A DNA stretch of 64,000 nt from an uncultured Lactococcus sp. Its GTDB lineage: Bacteria > Bacillota > Bacilli > Lactobacillales > Streptococcaceae. Shown here one piece after another: positions 28,871-38,098 of this stretch; within the stretch, counting starts at the first letter, position 1; every line of letters starts with the position of its first letter. The notes under the pieces were generated by a model, which was not told the origin of the DNA, did not search any database, and saw only the letters and a list, made by a program, of their open reading frames with translations. The stretch is from the NCBI RefSeq assembly GCF_934191625.1, contig NZ_CAKPUG010000001.1, positions 558,001-622,000 on the forward strand. The letters run 5' to 3'. Position numbers and translations under genes: made by a program.

Positions 28871-29533
28871 ATGCAAGAAAATGATTTGATGAAAGAAAAG
28901 AGTTTTTGGTTTGCGGATTGGGCTTTCCCAATCTTGGTGGCTATTATGGCAGCAGCCGTATTCGCCGGCACACACATGTATGTCACTTATGGTGTTGGTG
29001 CTTTTAATGAAGTTTCGATTGTTGCCATGTTAAAAGCAGGATTAGATGGCGAATCCTATGGTGCAGCCGCAGCTTTTGGAGCAAGCTTTCTCTTTGCGCG
29101 TGTTCTAGAAGGCTCGTTGGTCGGGATTTTAGACTTAGGCGGCTCAATTTTAACAGGTGTCGGTATTGGTATTCCAGCCATGTTTTTGGCTGCAGGGATT
29201 ACAGGTCCTGTTGATAGTTTCCCGCTCGCTTTACTCACAGGGGGGCTTATCGGAGCCATTATCGGTGGTGTGATTATCTTGATTCGTAAATTTACTTTAG
29301 GTTCAGGTGAAGCAACTTTCGGAGCAGATATCATGATGGGAGCTGGAAATGCAGCAGGGCGGTTCTTGGGTCCACTTATCGTTTTGTATGCGACATCTGC
29401 ATCAATTCCTGTCGGTATCGGCTCGATTATTGGAGCAATTATCTTTTACAAATGGGATAAACCAATTGCTGGTGGTGCAATCCTTGGTGCAATGATTATG
29501 GGAGCTTTCTTCCCTGTCGTTGCTCAAGGTTAA
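28871..29533 (+). CDS. DUF4310-family integral membrane protein (EF_0833/AHA_3914-like)
   Basis: A 220-residue membrane protein with six or so helices, very rich in Gly, Ala and Ile, e.g. [22 protein letters not shown] conserved charged loop, TLGSGEATFGADIMMGAGNAAGRFLGP, follows residue 135. Its size, composition and adjacency suggest it pairs with the DUF4311 protein to form a channel or permease. Spacing to both neighbours is under 20 bases, each gene having its own ribosome-binding site (GTGAGGAAA here). Confidence 0.85.
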   Translation: MQENDLMKEKSFWFADWAFPILVAIMAAAVFAGTHMYVTYGVGAFNEVSIVAMLKAGLDGESYGAAAAFGASFLFARVLEGSLVGILDLGGSILTGVGIGIPAMFLAAGITGPVDSFPLALLTGGLIGAIIGGVIILIRKFTLGSGEATFGADIMMGAGNAAGRFLGPLIVLYATSASIPVGIGSIIGAIIFYKWDKPIAGGAILGAMIMGAFFPVVAQG

Positions 29534-29544
29534 GGAGATTTAGT

Positions 29545-30654
29545 ATGTTTGATTTACTTGTTAAAAATGCCCGAGATATCAAAGGAAATCCTTTAGAAAT
29601 AGCAGTCAGGTCAGGCAAGATTGTTGACCTAGCTAATAGTCTACAAGGTCAATCTAAAGAAGTTTTTGATGCAAAGGGCGCCTATGTTTCTGCCGGTTGG
29701 ATTGATTCTCATGTCCATTGCTTTAAAAAGATGGACTTGTATTATGACTATCCAGATGAAATCGGGATAGCTACAGGTGTAACTACAGTCATTGATGCAG
29801 GATCATCAGGGGAATCCAATATCAAAGATTTCTATGAGCTTGCAGAAAAAGCTAAAACAAATGTCTTCGCCCTGCTTAATATTTCTAAAAAGGGTATCGT
29901 CACTCAGGATGAACTTTCGGATTTGTCACTCATTGATGAGGAAAAAAATATCGCGTGTATTCAAGAACTGCCTGACTTCATTGTAGGTATCAAAGCGCGT
30001 ATGTCGAAGACCGTTATTGGTCAAAATGGTATCATCCCCTTACAAATGGCGAAAAAACTGCAAAGTAAAGTGAAGCTGCCCCTGATGGTTCATATTGGTT
30101 CTGCGCCACCAAAACTTGAGGATATTTTACAAGAGCTAGAAGCAGGAGATATTGTCACGCATTGCTTTAATGGCAAGGAAAATGGGATTCTAGCTACAGA
30201 CGGAGAAATTAAAGACTTTGCCCTAGAAGCTTATCGTCAAGGGATTGTTTTCGATATCGGTCACGGCACTGACAGTTTTAACTTCAAAGTTGCTCAAGTT
30301 GCTAGGGAGGAAGAAATAAGGGCACAAAGTATTTCAACAGACATCTATATCCGTAACCGTAAAAATGGCCCCGTTTATGATTTGGCGACAACTTTATCAA
30401 AGCTTTTAAAAGTAGGTTACTCACTAGAAGAATTAATTTCAGCTGTGACAACTGTTCCAGCTAAAAATTTTGGTCTAAAAAATAAAGGAAGTTTAGAAGT
30501 GGGAAAAGATGGCGATTTAACTTTCTTCAAACTTGAAGATAATCAGGAAAATCTCGTGGACTCTAACGGAAATATACAGCAAAGCGAGCAAATTTTAACC
30601 CCTGTTGCTTGTACTGTTGCAGGAGTACTTTATCAAGAAAGTGAGAAGAAATAA
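29545..30654 (+). CDS. Amidohydrolase/deacetylase metalloenzyme (EF_0837/AHA_3915-like)
   Basis: A 369-residue amidohydrolase-superfamily enzyme. The metal-binding HxH is in WIDSHVHCF near residue 55, further ligands are in MVHIG and VTHCFNG, and the last Asp is in DIGHGTDSFNF. The probable bridging Lys lies in FIVGIKARMS. Members of the superfamily hydrolyse C-N bonds, including N-acyl groups and cyclic amides. Within this pathway it could remove an N-acyl or N-carbamoyl group from an amino-sugar acid so that the next enzyme can eliminate ammonia (inference). Start behind AAGGAGATTT. Confidence 0.85.
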   Translation: MFDLLVKNARDIKGNPLEIAVRSGKIVDLANSLQGQSKEVFDAKGAYVSAGWIDSHVHCFKKMDLYYDYPDEIGIATGVTTVIDAGSSGESNIKDFYELAEKAKTNVFALLNISKKGIVTQDELSDLSLIDEEKNIACIQELPDFIVGIKARMSKTVIGQNGIIPLQMAKKLQSKVKLPLMVHIGSAPPKLEDILQELEAGDIVTHCFNGKENGILATDGEIKDFALEAYRQGIVFDIGHGTDSFNFKVAQVAREEEIRAQSISTDIYIRNRKNGPVYDLATTLSKLLKVGYSLEELISAVTTVPAKNFGLKNKGSLEVGKDGDLTFFKLEDNQENLVDSNGNIQQSEQILTPVACTVAGVLYQESEKK

Positions 30655-30655
30655 A

Positions 30656-31753
30656 TTGGAAAATATACACAAGAAGTTTAATCTAAAGCAAGTCATCAAT
30701 GCCAGTGGGAAAATGACCATCTTAGGCGTCTCAAAGGTCTCTGATCAAGTCGCTCAAGCCCAAAAATTAGCAGGGCAATCCTTCTTTGAAATGAGTGAAT
30801 TGACGGAGAAAACCGGTTATTATATCGCAGACTTAGTGGGTACTGAGAATGCGACAGTTGTTTCCAGTGCTTCTGCAGGGATTGCTCAAGCTGTTGCCGC
30901 TCTTATTGGTCAAGGAGATATGTATCATGCTGCTCATCCTTTTACGGATCGCATCCAAAAACGTGAAATTGTCTTGCCTAAGGGTCATAATGTGAACTAC
31001 GGAACAGGTGTTCAAGTCATGGTTGAGCTTGGAGGCGGAAAAGTTGTTGAAGCAGGCTGGGCAAATCAGTGTTCTGCGCAACAAGTAGAACTGGAAATCA
31101 CAGATAAAACAGTAGCTCTTCTGTATATCAAGAGTCATCACACGGTGCAAAAATCAATGCTTACGGTTGCTCAAATGGCTAAGGTTGCCCAAAAACATAA
31201 TTTACCTTTGATTGTAGATGCAGCTGCAGAAGAAGATTTGACAACTTACTACCAAGCCGGTGCTGACTTAGTCATTTACTCTGGCGCAAAAGCGCTTGAA
31301 GCACCATCATCAGCAATGGTCCTTGGGAAAGATAAGTATATCAAATGGCTACAATTACAGGGACAAGGTATCGGCCGTTCTATGAAAATTGGCAAGGACA
31401 ATATTATTGGTTTTGTAACAGCATTAGAGCAATATTTGGCTACAGAAAGTGAAACAGAAATCAGCCAGAAAGCACGTTTAGCATCGTTTATTAGTGGACT
31501 TAATGAGATTTCTGGAATTAAAGCTCATATTGTGCAAGACGGTGCTGGTCGTCTAATTTTTAGAGCTAGCATCAAGGTTGAATCAGACTCTATGAGTGCG
31601 CTAGAAGTTATTGACAAGCTTAAGGAAGGCGATACAGCTGTCTATACACGAGAATACCAAGCCAATAATGGTATTATCGAATTTGACATCCGCGCAGTTA
31701 ATGAAGCAGAAATGCAGCTCATTGTTGAAAAACTTAAAACAATCATGAAATAA
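30656..31753 (+). CDS. dgaE: DgaE-family PLP-dependent ammonia lyase (SelA-like fold)
   Basis: A 365-residue fold-type I PLP enzyme. The Schiff-base Lys212 lies in YSGAKALEAPSS, and the cofactor Asp in LIVDAAAEED. In Salmonella, DgaE converts D-glucosaminate 6-phosphate to 2-keto-3-deoxy-6-phosphogluconate (KDGP) and ammonia. Its neighbour here is a KDGP aldolase, which supports the same type of reaction. The start is TTG at 30656, one base after the amidohydrolase stop; the reading frame extends upstream into that gene but lacks a start with a ribosome-binding site. The substrate specificity is inferred from family and context. Confidence 0.82.
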   Translation: MENIHKKFNLKQVINASGKMTILGVSKVSDQVAQAQKLAGQSFFEMSELTEKTGYYIADLVGTENATVVSSASAGIAQAVAALIGQGDMYHAAHPFTDRIQKREIVLPKGHNVNYGTGVQVMVELGGGKVVEAGWANQCSAQQVELEITDKTVALLYIKSHHTVQKSMLTVAQMAKVAQKHNLPLIVDAAAEEDLTTYYQAGADLVIYSGAKALEAPSSAMVLGKDKYIKWLQLQGQGIGRSMKIGKDNIIGFVTALEQYLATESETEISQKARLASFISGLNEISGIKAHIVQDGAGRLIFRASIKVESDSMSALEVIDKLKEGDTAVYTREYQANNGIIEFDIRAVNEAEMQLIVEKLKTIMK

Positions 31754-31764
31754 AAGGGGATAAA

Positions 31765-32505
31765 ATGAAAAAAACACCAAATTACTTAGAAGACCGTCTT
31801 TGTCTAAATGTTTTAGCAGGTTCTGTGGAAAATGCTCAAGAAATATACAATGCAGCAGAGGGACATGTTGTTGTTGGAGTACTTTCAAAAAATTATGCAA
31901 CTGACGAAGCGGCGATTAAAGACATGAAACGCTATATTGCTGTCACGGATAATGCGCTCTCTGTTGGCCTAGGTGCAGGCGATCCGAACCAATCGCAGAT
32001 GGTTTCTCGTCTTTCAGCTGTCTTACAGCCGCAACATGTCAACCAAGTTTTCACAGGAGTCGCAACCAGTCGTGCACTTTTGGGGCAAGATGATACAGTC
32101 GTTAATGGCTTGATTTCCCCAACAGGAAAAGTTGGCTATGTAAATATCGCCACAGGACCTTTAAGCTCTCAAGCACCAGAAGCAGTTGTGCCAGTCGAAA
32201 CAGCTATCCGCCTTCTTCAAGATATGGGTGGATCTTCTGTAAAATTCTTCAATATGAAAGGCTTAGAACATATTGAAGAATACAAAGTTGTTGCTGCAGC
32301 TTGTGCCAAGTATGACTTTTACTTGGAGCCGACGGGCGGTATTGACTTAGAAAACTTTGAAGAGATTGTCCAGATTGCTGTGGATGCCGGCGTTAAGAAA
32401 ATCATCCCTCATGTCTACAGCTCCATTATTGATAAGGAAACGGGAAATACCAGAGTAGAAGATGTTAAGGTATTGCTTGAAATAATGAAGAAAAGCGTGT
32501 CATAA
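31765..32505 (+). CDS. dgaF: KDGP aldolase, DgaF family (EF_0839/AHA_3917-like)
   Basis: A 246-residue TIM-barrel aldolase that would split KDGP into pyruvate and glyceraldehyde 3-phosphate, feeding glycolysis. Family-typical segments are GLGAGDPNQ, TGPLSSQAPEAVVPVE, and SVKFFNMKGLEHIEEYKVVA, the last with the candidate Schiff-base Lys, plus LEPTGGIDLENFEEI. It is the last gene of the seven-gene set after the regulator. It differs from the classic Eda aldolase in length and motifs. Confidence 0.85.
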   Translation: MKKTPNYLEDRLCLNVLAGSVENAQEIYNAAEGHVVVGVLSKNYATDEAAIKDMKRYIAVTDNALSVGLGAGDPNQSQMVSRLSAVLQPQHVNQVFTGVATSRALLGQDDTVVNGLISPTGKVGYVNIATGPLSSQAPEAVVPVETAIRLLQDMGGSSVKFFNMKGLEHIEEYKVVAAACAKYDFYLEPTGGIDLENFEEIVQIAVDAGVKKIIPHVYSSIIDKETGNTRVEDVKVLLEIMKKSVS

Positions 32506-32518
32506 ATACAAGAAAAAC

Positions 32519-32552
32519 AAAACGTCTATACATTTGTAATAGACGTTTTATT
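32519..32552 (+). terminator. Terminator of the dga-like operon
   Basis: AAAACGTCTAT and ATAGACGTTTTA form an eleven-pair stem with a nine-base loop. Confidence 0.85.
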
Positions 32553-32614
32553 ATGAACAAATTAAATTAGCTAAGTGGAAGTGGTTATTTACTTCTTCAA
32601 AATGATTTAACTTC

Positions 32615-33604
32615 TCACAATGTATTAATTGAAAATCCCTTAGTTTCATGTTCTCTGAGGTTTTCCATACTTGTCTCAATCATGTTGACCAGTGCTTCAT
32701 CGGTAAAGCTTCCGATATGAGGTGTTATAAGTACTTGGGGATAGAGATTTACCAGTTCCTCAACTACAGGATCTGGCAATGCTTTTCCTTCAAAATTTTT
32801 GAAGAAGTAGGCACTTTCGCCAGTGAAAACATCTGTTGCATAACCACGCAACTTATTAGATTTTACGGCTTCTAAAATATCCGTGTGGTTCTGAATTTCG
32901 CCTCGCGATGTATTGATAAGAATACTGCCAACTTTCATTTTACTCAAAAACGCCGCATTGACCATTTCATCATTAGAACCAGCGAAATAAGGGACATGTA
33001 AAGAGATTATGTCAGTTTGTGCTTGAAGTTCTTCCAGACTCACGTACTCCAAGATTTCATGTGCTTCATCATGAGGATAGAGGTCAAATCCAAGAACACG
33101 AGCGCCTAACCCTTTGAAGAGTTTTGCGGCAGTCAGTCCAATTTTTCCTGTACCAATAATACCCACGGTTGAGTTGCGCATTTCTTTTGCGAAGTAGTTA
33201 TTTTGTACACGGAAATCTTTTTTAGTCATATTGGGAATCATAGGTGCTGTCCGAGATAATTGTAGGGCAAGGGAAACTGCAAGTTCAGCGATAGCGTTTG
33301 GAGAGTAACTGGGAACTCTTGCCACGCTTAAGCCATTTGCCTTTGCATATTCAACATTAATATGATTGTAGGCAACTGTCCGGGTAAAGAGATAACGTAC
33401 ACCGTATGTTTTTATGAGATCAATATAAGCTTTGTCTGCCTTGCAGTTGGCCCGAAGAATGACTGCATCACAGTCTTTTGCAAGCTCAATATTATCGTCT
33501 TTGAGTAATTCTTCTTCTAAAATAAGGTCATAGTTAAATTTCTTGTTAATTTTATGGAAATATTCCATTTCGACGGGACGAACACCGTAAAATAATACTT
33601 TCAT
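32615..33604 (-). CDS. D-2-hydroxyacid dehydrogenase (D-lactate dehydrogenase-like)
   Basis: NAD-dependent interconversion of a 2-oxoacid and its D-2-hydroxyacid. The 329-residue protein has the Rossmann motif GIIGTGKIG near residue 149 and the catalytic triad of the family: Arg in NTSRGEIQ, Glu in TDVFTGESAYFF, His in ITPHIGSF. The FTGESAYFF/YPQVLITPHIGS pattern is closer to D-LDH and D-hydroxyisocaproate dehydrogenase than to phosphoglycerate dehydrogenase. It lies directly downstream of an AEC-family carrier gene in a leftward operon, so the acid may be imported or exported by that carrier. Confidence 0.87.
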   Translation of the reverse strand: MKVLFYGVRPVEMEYFHKINKKFNYDLILEEELLKDDNIELAKDCDAVILRANCKADKAYIDLIKTYGVRYLFTRTVAYNHINVEYAKANGLSVARVPSYSPNAIAELAVSLALQLSRTAPMIPNMTKKDFRVQNNYFAKEMRNSTVGIIGTGKIGLTAAKLFKGLGARVLGFDLYPHDEAHEILEYVSLEELQAQTDIISLHVPYFAGSNDEMVNAAFLSKMKVGSILINTSRGEIQNHTDILEAVKSNKLRGYATDVFTGESAYFFKNFEGKALPDPVVEELVNLYPQVLITPHIGSFTDEALVNMIETSMENLREHETKGFSINTL

Positions 33605-33639
33605 TTTTTATCTTTCTAGCGCTTTATCTGCGCTTTTTC

Positions 33640-34692
33640 TTAGAACAATCCTGCGTTATTAATGACTTCAAGCACAATGAGCATGAATGGTAAAAGCACG
33701 ACAGCTACGATGGTTGCTAAAAGCGAGATATTTGATGACATTACGGATTCACGGTCTGATGAGATAGAGAAAGCAACCGCAACTGTAGCTGGCGGCGTAA
33801 GAGCCATTAAGAAAACAACAGCGACAGTTAAAAAATCAACAGGGAATAGGCCTGTAATGGTAGTCAAAAGTAATAAACCGACGACACTTAAAGGAATTAC
33901 CACAAGTTTAATGAGTGAATAAAACCACGATTCCCTACTGGCTGCCGCGTGTTTCACGTCAACTTGACTCAAGGTTACACCAATTGAAATCCAAGCCAAT
34001 GGTGAAGCCAGACTTGCAAGGGTGGTCATTGGACGGAAAAGCCAAGGTGCAACAAGGTCAACACGGGCAAAAGCTGTCTGTACAAGTTCTCCCTCCTCTC
34101 CTGTCACAGTTACTTGTGGCAATGAGTTTTGGAAAATCCAAATGATCATGCCAAGTAAAGTAGCTATAACGATGGGATTGAAAATCATTGCTTTGATATT
34201 TTCACGTTTTAGACGAAGACCGGAAGTGACGATATAGCCATAACTATAAAGAAAGACGCGGTAACCAATATTGAAAATGGAGGCGCCGAGCACACCTTCC
34301 GGGTAAAGTACAGCAATGATCGGAATACCGAAGAAAGTTGTTGAGCCAAAGATAGTCAAGACACGAAGCACGTCACTTTTATCCACATTCCCCCGGTATT
34401 TGAGATAAAAAAGTTTGGTTAAGAAAATGAGGACTATATGAAAAACAAAACCTAAAATGAGCAAGTTCATCCCTTGACGTAGACTTTCTGCATCAATATC
34501 TTGCATGAAAGAGTTGAAAGCTAGAAAAGGCAAAGCAGCGGTCAGAACTAGTTTTGCCAGCATTTTACCTGCGGCTGGGCTGATGATTTCTTTGCGTCCT
34601 AGGAAATAGCCCAAAAGGATAATGAGAACGGAGGTTGATACAGCTCCGATAAAGGCTTGGTCGGTTAAGACCGATTGGATAACTTCTAACAT
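33640..34692 (-). CDS. AEC-family organic-acid carrier (auxin efflux carrier/malate permease type)
   Basis: A 350-residue integral membrane protein with ten predicted helices in two five-helix halves, the AEC layout. LGYFLGRKEIISPAAGKMLAKLVLTAALPFLAFNSF at the N-terminus is characteristic (split here: GYFLGRKEI, then LTAALPFLAFNSF), as is LMALTPPATVAVAFSI near the C-terminus. Bacterial members such as MleP carry malate, lactate or related acids. It is first in a two-gene operon with the D-2-hydroxyacid dehydrogenase. The start follows AGAGAGG. A strong inverted repeat lies about 30 bases upstream. Confidence 0.86.
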   Translation of the reverse strand: MLEVIQSVLTDQAFIGAVSTSVLIILLGYFLGRKEIISPAAGKMLAKLVLTAALPFLAFNSFMQDIDAESLRQGMNLLILGFVFHIVLIFLTKLFYLKYRGNVDKSDVLRVLTIFGSTTFFGIPIIAVLYPEGVLGASIFNIGYRVFLYSYGYIVTSGLRLKRENIKAMIFNPIVIATLLGMIIWIFQNSLPQVTVTGEEGELVQTAFARVDLVAPWLFRPMTTLASLASPLAWISIGVTLSQVDVKHAAASRESWFYSLIKLVVIPLSVVGLLLLTTITGLFPVDFLTVAVVFLMALTPPATVAVAFSISSDRESVMSSNISLLATIVAVVLLPFMLIVLEVINNAGLF

Positions 34693-34723
34693 TTTTGATA
34701 CCTCTCTAAATTGTTCGAAAGAT

Positions 34724-34745
34724 TAGTTTGTGTATTCACAAACTA
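34724..34745 (-). promoter_or_regulatory. Inverted repeat upstream of the AEC/dehydrogenase operon
   Basis: TAGTTTGTG and CACAAACTA flank a TATT spacer, a perfect nine-base dyad about 30 bases upstream of the AEC start. It may be an operator or a leader hairpin. The four-base spacing does not suit Rex or Crp/Fnr, whose half-sites are eight bases apart. Confidence 0.6.
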
Positions 34746-34952
34746 CATTTCTGTAATATTATATCATGTTACAAAAATATTTCTTAGTGATATGATGTAA
34801 CTTTACAGTAATGTTATTTTCTTAAAAATAAAATAGTTACTTAAAAGTCAGTGTTTCACACGAGCAAATTTAAATATTCAGATGAGGATAAAAGAATTTA
34901 CCATAGTGATTCCTATGAAAAAAGATATTTGTAATAAGACCAGAGAGAAATA

Positions 34953-34974
34953 AACTCTCCCACAGGGGAGAGTT
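34953..34974. repeat. Nine-base inverted repeat upstream of uvrC
   Basis: AACTCTCCC and GGGAGAGTT flank ACAG. There is no proper T tract on the plus strand and only a broken one on the minus strand, so a terminator role is weak; it lies 30 bases before the uvrC -10. Confidence 0.6.
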
Positions 34975-35017
34975 CCGATTTATGATTAGCCTATGCAGAA
35001 TATGCTATAATAAGACC

Positions 35018-36799
35018 ATGAATAACACGATTAAAGCAAAGCTGGAGCTCTTACCAGATAGCCCAGGATGCTATTTACATAAAGATAAAAATGGGACAGT
35101 TATCTATGTTGGGAAAGCGAAGAATTTAAAAAATCGCGTGCGGTCCTATTTTCATGGTTCTCATAATACAAAAACAGAGCTGTTAGTCAGTGAAATTGAA
35201 GATTTAGAATGGATTGTTGTTGAATCAAATATTGAGTCTCTAGTCCTTGAAATTAACTTAATTCAACGTTATAGACCAAAGTATAATATTATGCTTAAGG
35301 ATGATAAATATTATCCTTTCCTAATGATTACAAATGAAAAATATCCACGTTTGATGATAACCCGTCGTGTAAAAAAAGATGGGGCAATGTATTTTGGACC
35401 TTATCCAGACGTTAAAGCAGCCAATGAAGTCAAACGCCTTTTAGATCGTATCTTTCCTTTTAGAAAATGTGGTTTACATGAAAAGAAAGTTTGCTTTTAC
35501 TACCATATTCATCAATGTCTTTGTCCAGTCGTTAATCATGTAGATCCTCAAGTCTATAAGGACATGGCTCAAGAGGTCAAACATTTTTTAACGGGTGATG
35601 ATAAAAAAATTATTAATGAACTCAAGGCAAGAATGTTTGCGGCTTCGGAAAAAATGGAATTTGAACAAGCAGCAGAATATCGTGATGTTATTAATTCTAT
35701 CGGTACTTTGAGAACTAAACAGCGTGTTATGAACCACGATTTAAAAGACCGCGATGTTTTTGGTTACTATGTGGATAAAGGTTGGATGTGTGTACAGGTT
35801 TTCTTTGTGCGGCAAGGAAAAATGATTCAGCGTGATGTTAATATGTTTCCTTATTATAATGAAGCAGAAGATGACTTCTTAACTTATATTGGACAGTTTT
35901 ACCAAGAAGCTGAACACATGGTTCCTAAAGAAATTTTAGTTCCCTCAGAAATTGATGCGGAAGCAGTCGAAGCAGTAACTCAAACTAAAGTTCTCAAACC
36001 AAGCCGGGGAGAGAAGAAACAACTTGTAGCTATGGCAACTAAAAATGCACGCACACAGTTGCAATTGAAATTTGACTTACTCGAAAGAGACTTACTTAAA
36101 ACGCAAGGTGCTATTGAGAATCTAGGAGAAATCCTCAATATACCAACACCCGTTAGAATAGAATCGTTCGATAACTCTAATATAATGGGGACCTCACCAG
36201 TATCTGCAATGGTGGTTTTTATAAATGGAAAACCTTCTAAGAAAGATTATCGTAAATATAAGATAAAAACGGTCGAAGGCGCAGATGATTATGCCTCAAT
36301 GCGAGAAGTGATTACACGACGTTATAGCCGAGCAATGCGAGAAGGTACAGCTTTACCTGATCTAATAGCAATGGATGGTGGTGCAGGACAAGTCAATGCT
36401 GCCAAGGCTATTCTGAAAGAAATTGGTTTAGATATTCCTGTTGCTGGTATGGCCAAAAATGATAAACACCAAACCAGCGAGTTACTTTTTGGAGATCCTT
36501 TAGAAGTTGTGCCGCTGAGTCGGCAATCACAAGAATTCTTTCTCCTTCAACGTATCCAAGATGAAGTTCACCGATTTGCGATTACTTTTCATCGGCAAGT
36601 ACGGGGGAAAAATACTTTCTCTTCAAAACTGGATGGTATTACAGGGCTTGGACCAAAACGTAAGCAAAAATTAATGACGACCTTCAAGTCACTGAAAGCA
36701 ATATCTGAGGCAGATGTTGCACAAGTTGCTGAAGCAGGAGTGCCTTATGAGGTTGCTGAACGGGTCAAAGAAGTTTTAGGAAAAGATAATCAAAAATAG
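35018..36799 (+). CDS. uvrC: UvrABC excinuclease subunit C
   Basis: Makes both incisions in nucleotide excision repair. The product of about 593 residues has the N-terminal GIY-YIG nuclease ([25 protein letters not shown]), a UVR/UvrB-binding motif near residue 200 ([13 protein letters not shown]), the RNase H-like 5' nuclease ([20 protein letters not shown], then IAMDGGAGQ), and C-terminal helix-hairpin-helix motifs ([16 protein letters not shown]). I take the ATG at 35018, six bases after the extended -10 TGcTATAAT (35003-35011). The longer in-frame start at 34982 would lie upstream of this promoter. Probable leaderless mRNA. Confidence 0.96.
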   Translation: MNNTIKAKLELLPDSPGCYLHKDKNGTVIYVGKAKNLKNRVRSYFHGSHNTKTELLVSEIEDLEWIVVESNIESLVLEINLIQRYRPKYNIMLKDDKYYPFLMITNEKYPRLMITRRVKKDGAMYFGPYPDVKAANEVKRLLDRIFPFRKCGLHEKKVCFYYHIHQCLCPVVNHVDPQVYKDMAQEVKHFLTGDDKKIINELKARMFAASEKMEFEQAAEYRDVINSIGTLRTKQRVMNHDLKDRDVFGYYVDKGWMCVQVFFVRQGKMIQRDVNMFPYYNEAEDDFLTYIGQFYQEAEHMVPKEILVPSEIDAEAVEAVTQTKVLKPSRGEKKQLVAMATKNARTQLQLKFDLLERDLLKTQGAIENLGEILNIPTPVRIESFDNSNIMGTSPVSAMVVFINGKPSKKDYRKYKIKTVEGADDYASMREVITRRYSRAMREGTALPDLIAMDGGAGQVNAAKAILKEIGLDIPVAGMAKNDKHQTSELLFGDPLEVVPLSRQSQEFFLLQRIQDEVHRFAITFHRQVRGKNTFSSKLDGITGLGPKRKQKLMTTFKSLKAISEADVAQVAEAGVPYEVAERVKEVLGKDNQK

Positions 36800-36807
36800 A
36801 TTCAAGT

Positions 36808-36842
36808 AAGAACAAATCATCAAAGATTTGTTCTTTTTATTT
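36808..36842 (+). terminator. Terminator of uvrC
   Basis: AAGAACAAATC and GATTTGTTCTT pair around a six-base loop, then TTTTAT. Confidence 0.85.
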
Positions 36843-36914
36843 CAACTATACTTTACCTTGCATAAGGAGCTAAACTAGTCTATTTTTGTGTGAAAACTTG
36901 TTATAATAGAATTT

Positions 36915-37988
36915 ATGGATAAAACTGAAATAGAAAAGTTCCAGCAGGATTTATTAGGGTGGTACAATATCCACAAAAAGCCTTTACCATGGCGTAAAAA
37001 CACTGAGGCTTACTCTGTTTGGATTTCTGAAATTATGTCTCAACAAACACAGGTTGAAACAGTTATGCCCTATTATCTGCGCTTTATGGAAAAGTATCCT
37101 CAGATTGAGGATTTAGCAGCAGCAGATGATGATGAGCTTTTAAAGCTGTGGGAAGGCTTGGGTTATTACTCACGCGCTCGTAACTTAAAGATTGCGGCAC
37201 AGCAAGTAATGACAGAATTTGATGGGCAATTTCCTAACCAACTAAAGGATATTCAAAGTTTGCAGGGAATTGGTCCTTATACAGCAGCAGCTATTGCTTC
37301 AATATCTTTTGGCTTATCTGAACCAGCTATTGATGGTAATTTAATGCGCGTGACGAGTCGATTATTTGAAATTGATGCGGATATTTCTAAGGCTGCTTCG
37401 CGGAAAATATTTGATGAAAAGTTGAGAGAGCTAATCTCGGAAGACAATCCAGGTGATTTCAACCAAGCGCTTATGGATATTGGATCCATGGTCTGTACAC
37501 CCAAAATTGCTAAATGTGAGATTTGCCCCTTAGCTGCATATTGTCAAGCGAGAACTAAAGGAACACAACTTAAGTATCCTGTCAAAAGTAAAAAGACAAA
37601 GCAGCAGCACATCTACTACAATGCCTATGCATTAAAAAATTCACAAGGTGAATACTATCTACAAAGGCGTTCTGCTACAGGTTTACTTGCTAATATGTGG
37701 ACCTTTCCTATGCAGGAGATATCTAAAGAAGACTTTGATAATGATACATTGTTAGCACCAACTCATCTGCCAGACAGTATTTCACGTATGACCAAGGTTG
37801 GAGAAATTACACATGTTTTTTCTCACTTGAAATGGTTTGTTCAAGTTATTGAATGCATTCCTGAGGAAAATTTTGTTGCTCAAGAAGAAAAACTGAATGA
37901 AAATCAACTTTGGGTAAAATTAACGGACCTTTCAAAAGTCGCTCTGCCTACACCACAAGTCAAAATGTTTAAGTTTTTCAAAGACTAG
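36915..37988 (+). CDS. mutY: A/G-specific adenine glycosylase
   Basis: Removes adenine mispaired with 8-oxoguanine. The 357-residue protein has the catalytic Glu in SEIMSQQTQV, helix-hairpin-helix LQGIGPYTAAA, catalytic Asp in AIDGNLMRV, the 4Fe-4S cysteines in CTPKIAKCEICPLAAYC, and a C-terminal NUDIX-like domain that recognises 8-oxoG. The extended -10 TGtTATAAT (36899-36907) ends seven bases before the ATG, and no ribosome-binding site exists; probably leaderless, like uvrC just upstream. Confidence 0.95.
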   Translation: MDKTEIEKFQQDLLGWYNIHKKPLPWRKNTEAYSVWISEIMSQQTQVETVMPYYLRFMEKYPQIEDLAAADDDELLKLWEGLGYYSRARNLKIAAQQVMTEFDGQFPNQLKDIQSLQGIGPYTAAAIASISFGLSEPAIDGNLMRVTSRLFEIDADISKAASRKIFDEKLRELISEDNPGDFNQALMDIGSMVCTPKIAKCEICPLAAYCQARTKGTQLKYPVKSKKTKQQHIYYNAYALKNSQGEYYLQRRSATGLLANMWTFPMQEISKEDFDNDTLLAPTHLPDSISRMTKVGEITHVFSHLKWFVQVIECIPEENFVAQEEKLNENQLWVKLTDLSKVALPTPQVKMFKFFKD

Positions 37989-38098
37989 TTTTCACTTTAT
38001 AAATGCAAACGTTTTACTTTTTTGGTATAATTATAGGAGTTTAGAAAACAGACTTTTTGTGAATATATTATCAAGAAGTCAAAATAATGGAGGCAATC

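Larger units (their letters stand above)
34693..35017. other. Divergent control region between the AEC operon and uvrC
   Basis: An AT-rich stretch of 325 bases without a gene. It holds the dyad at 34724-34745, a minus-strand TATAAT at about 34757-34762, a looser dyad (ATATCA at 34761 and TGATAT at 34788, with GTTACA/TGTAAC nearby), an interrupted stretch without recognisable features, a nine-pair hairpin (34953-34974) and the uvrC promoter. Confidence 0.6.

Noticed and set aside
29056..29334. A proline/isoleucine-rich frame opposite the DUF4310 gene
   Set aside because: It is a mirror of Gly/Ala-rich membrane helices on the other strand and has no start signals.
34724..34745. Rex or Crp/Fnr site in front of the AEC/dehydrogenase operon
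   Set aside because: The half-sites TTGTG and CACAA fit, but the spacing is four bases where these regulators need eight.
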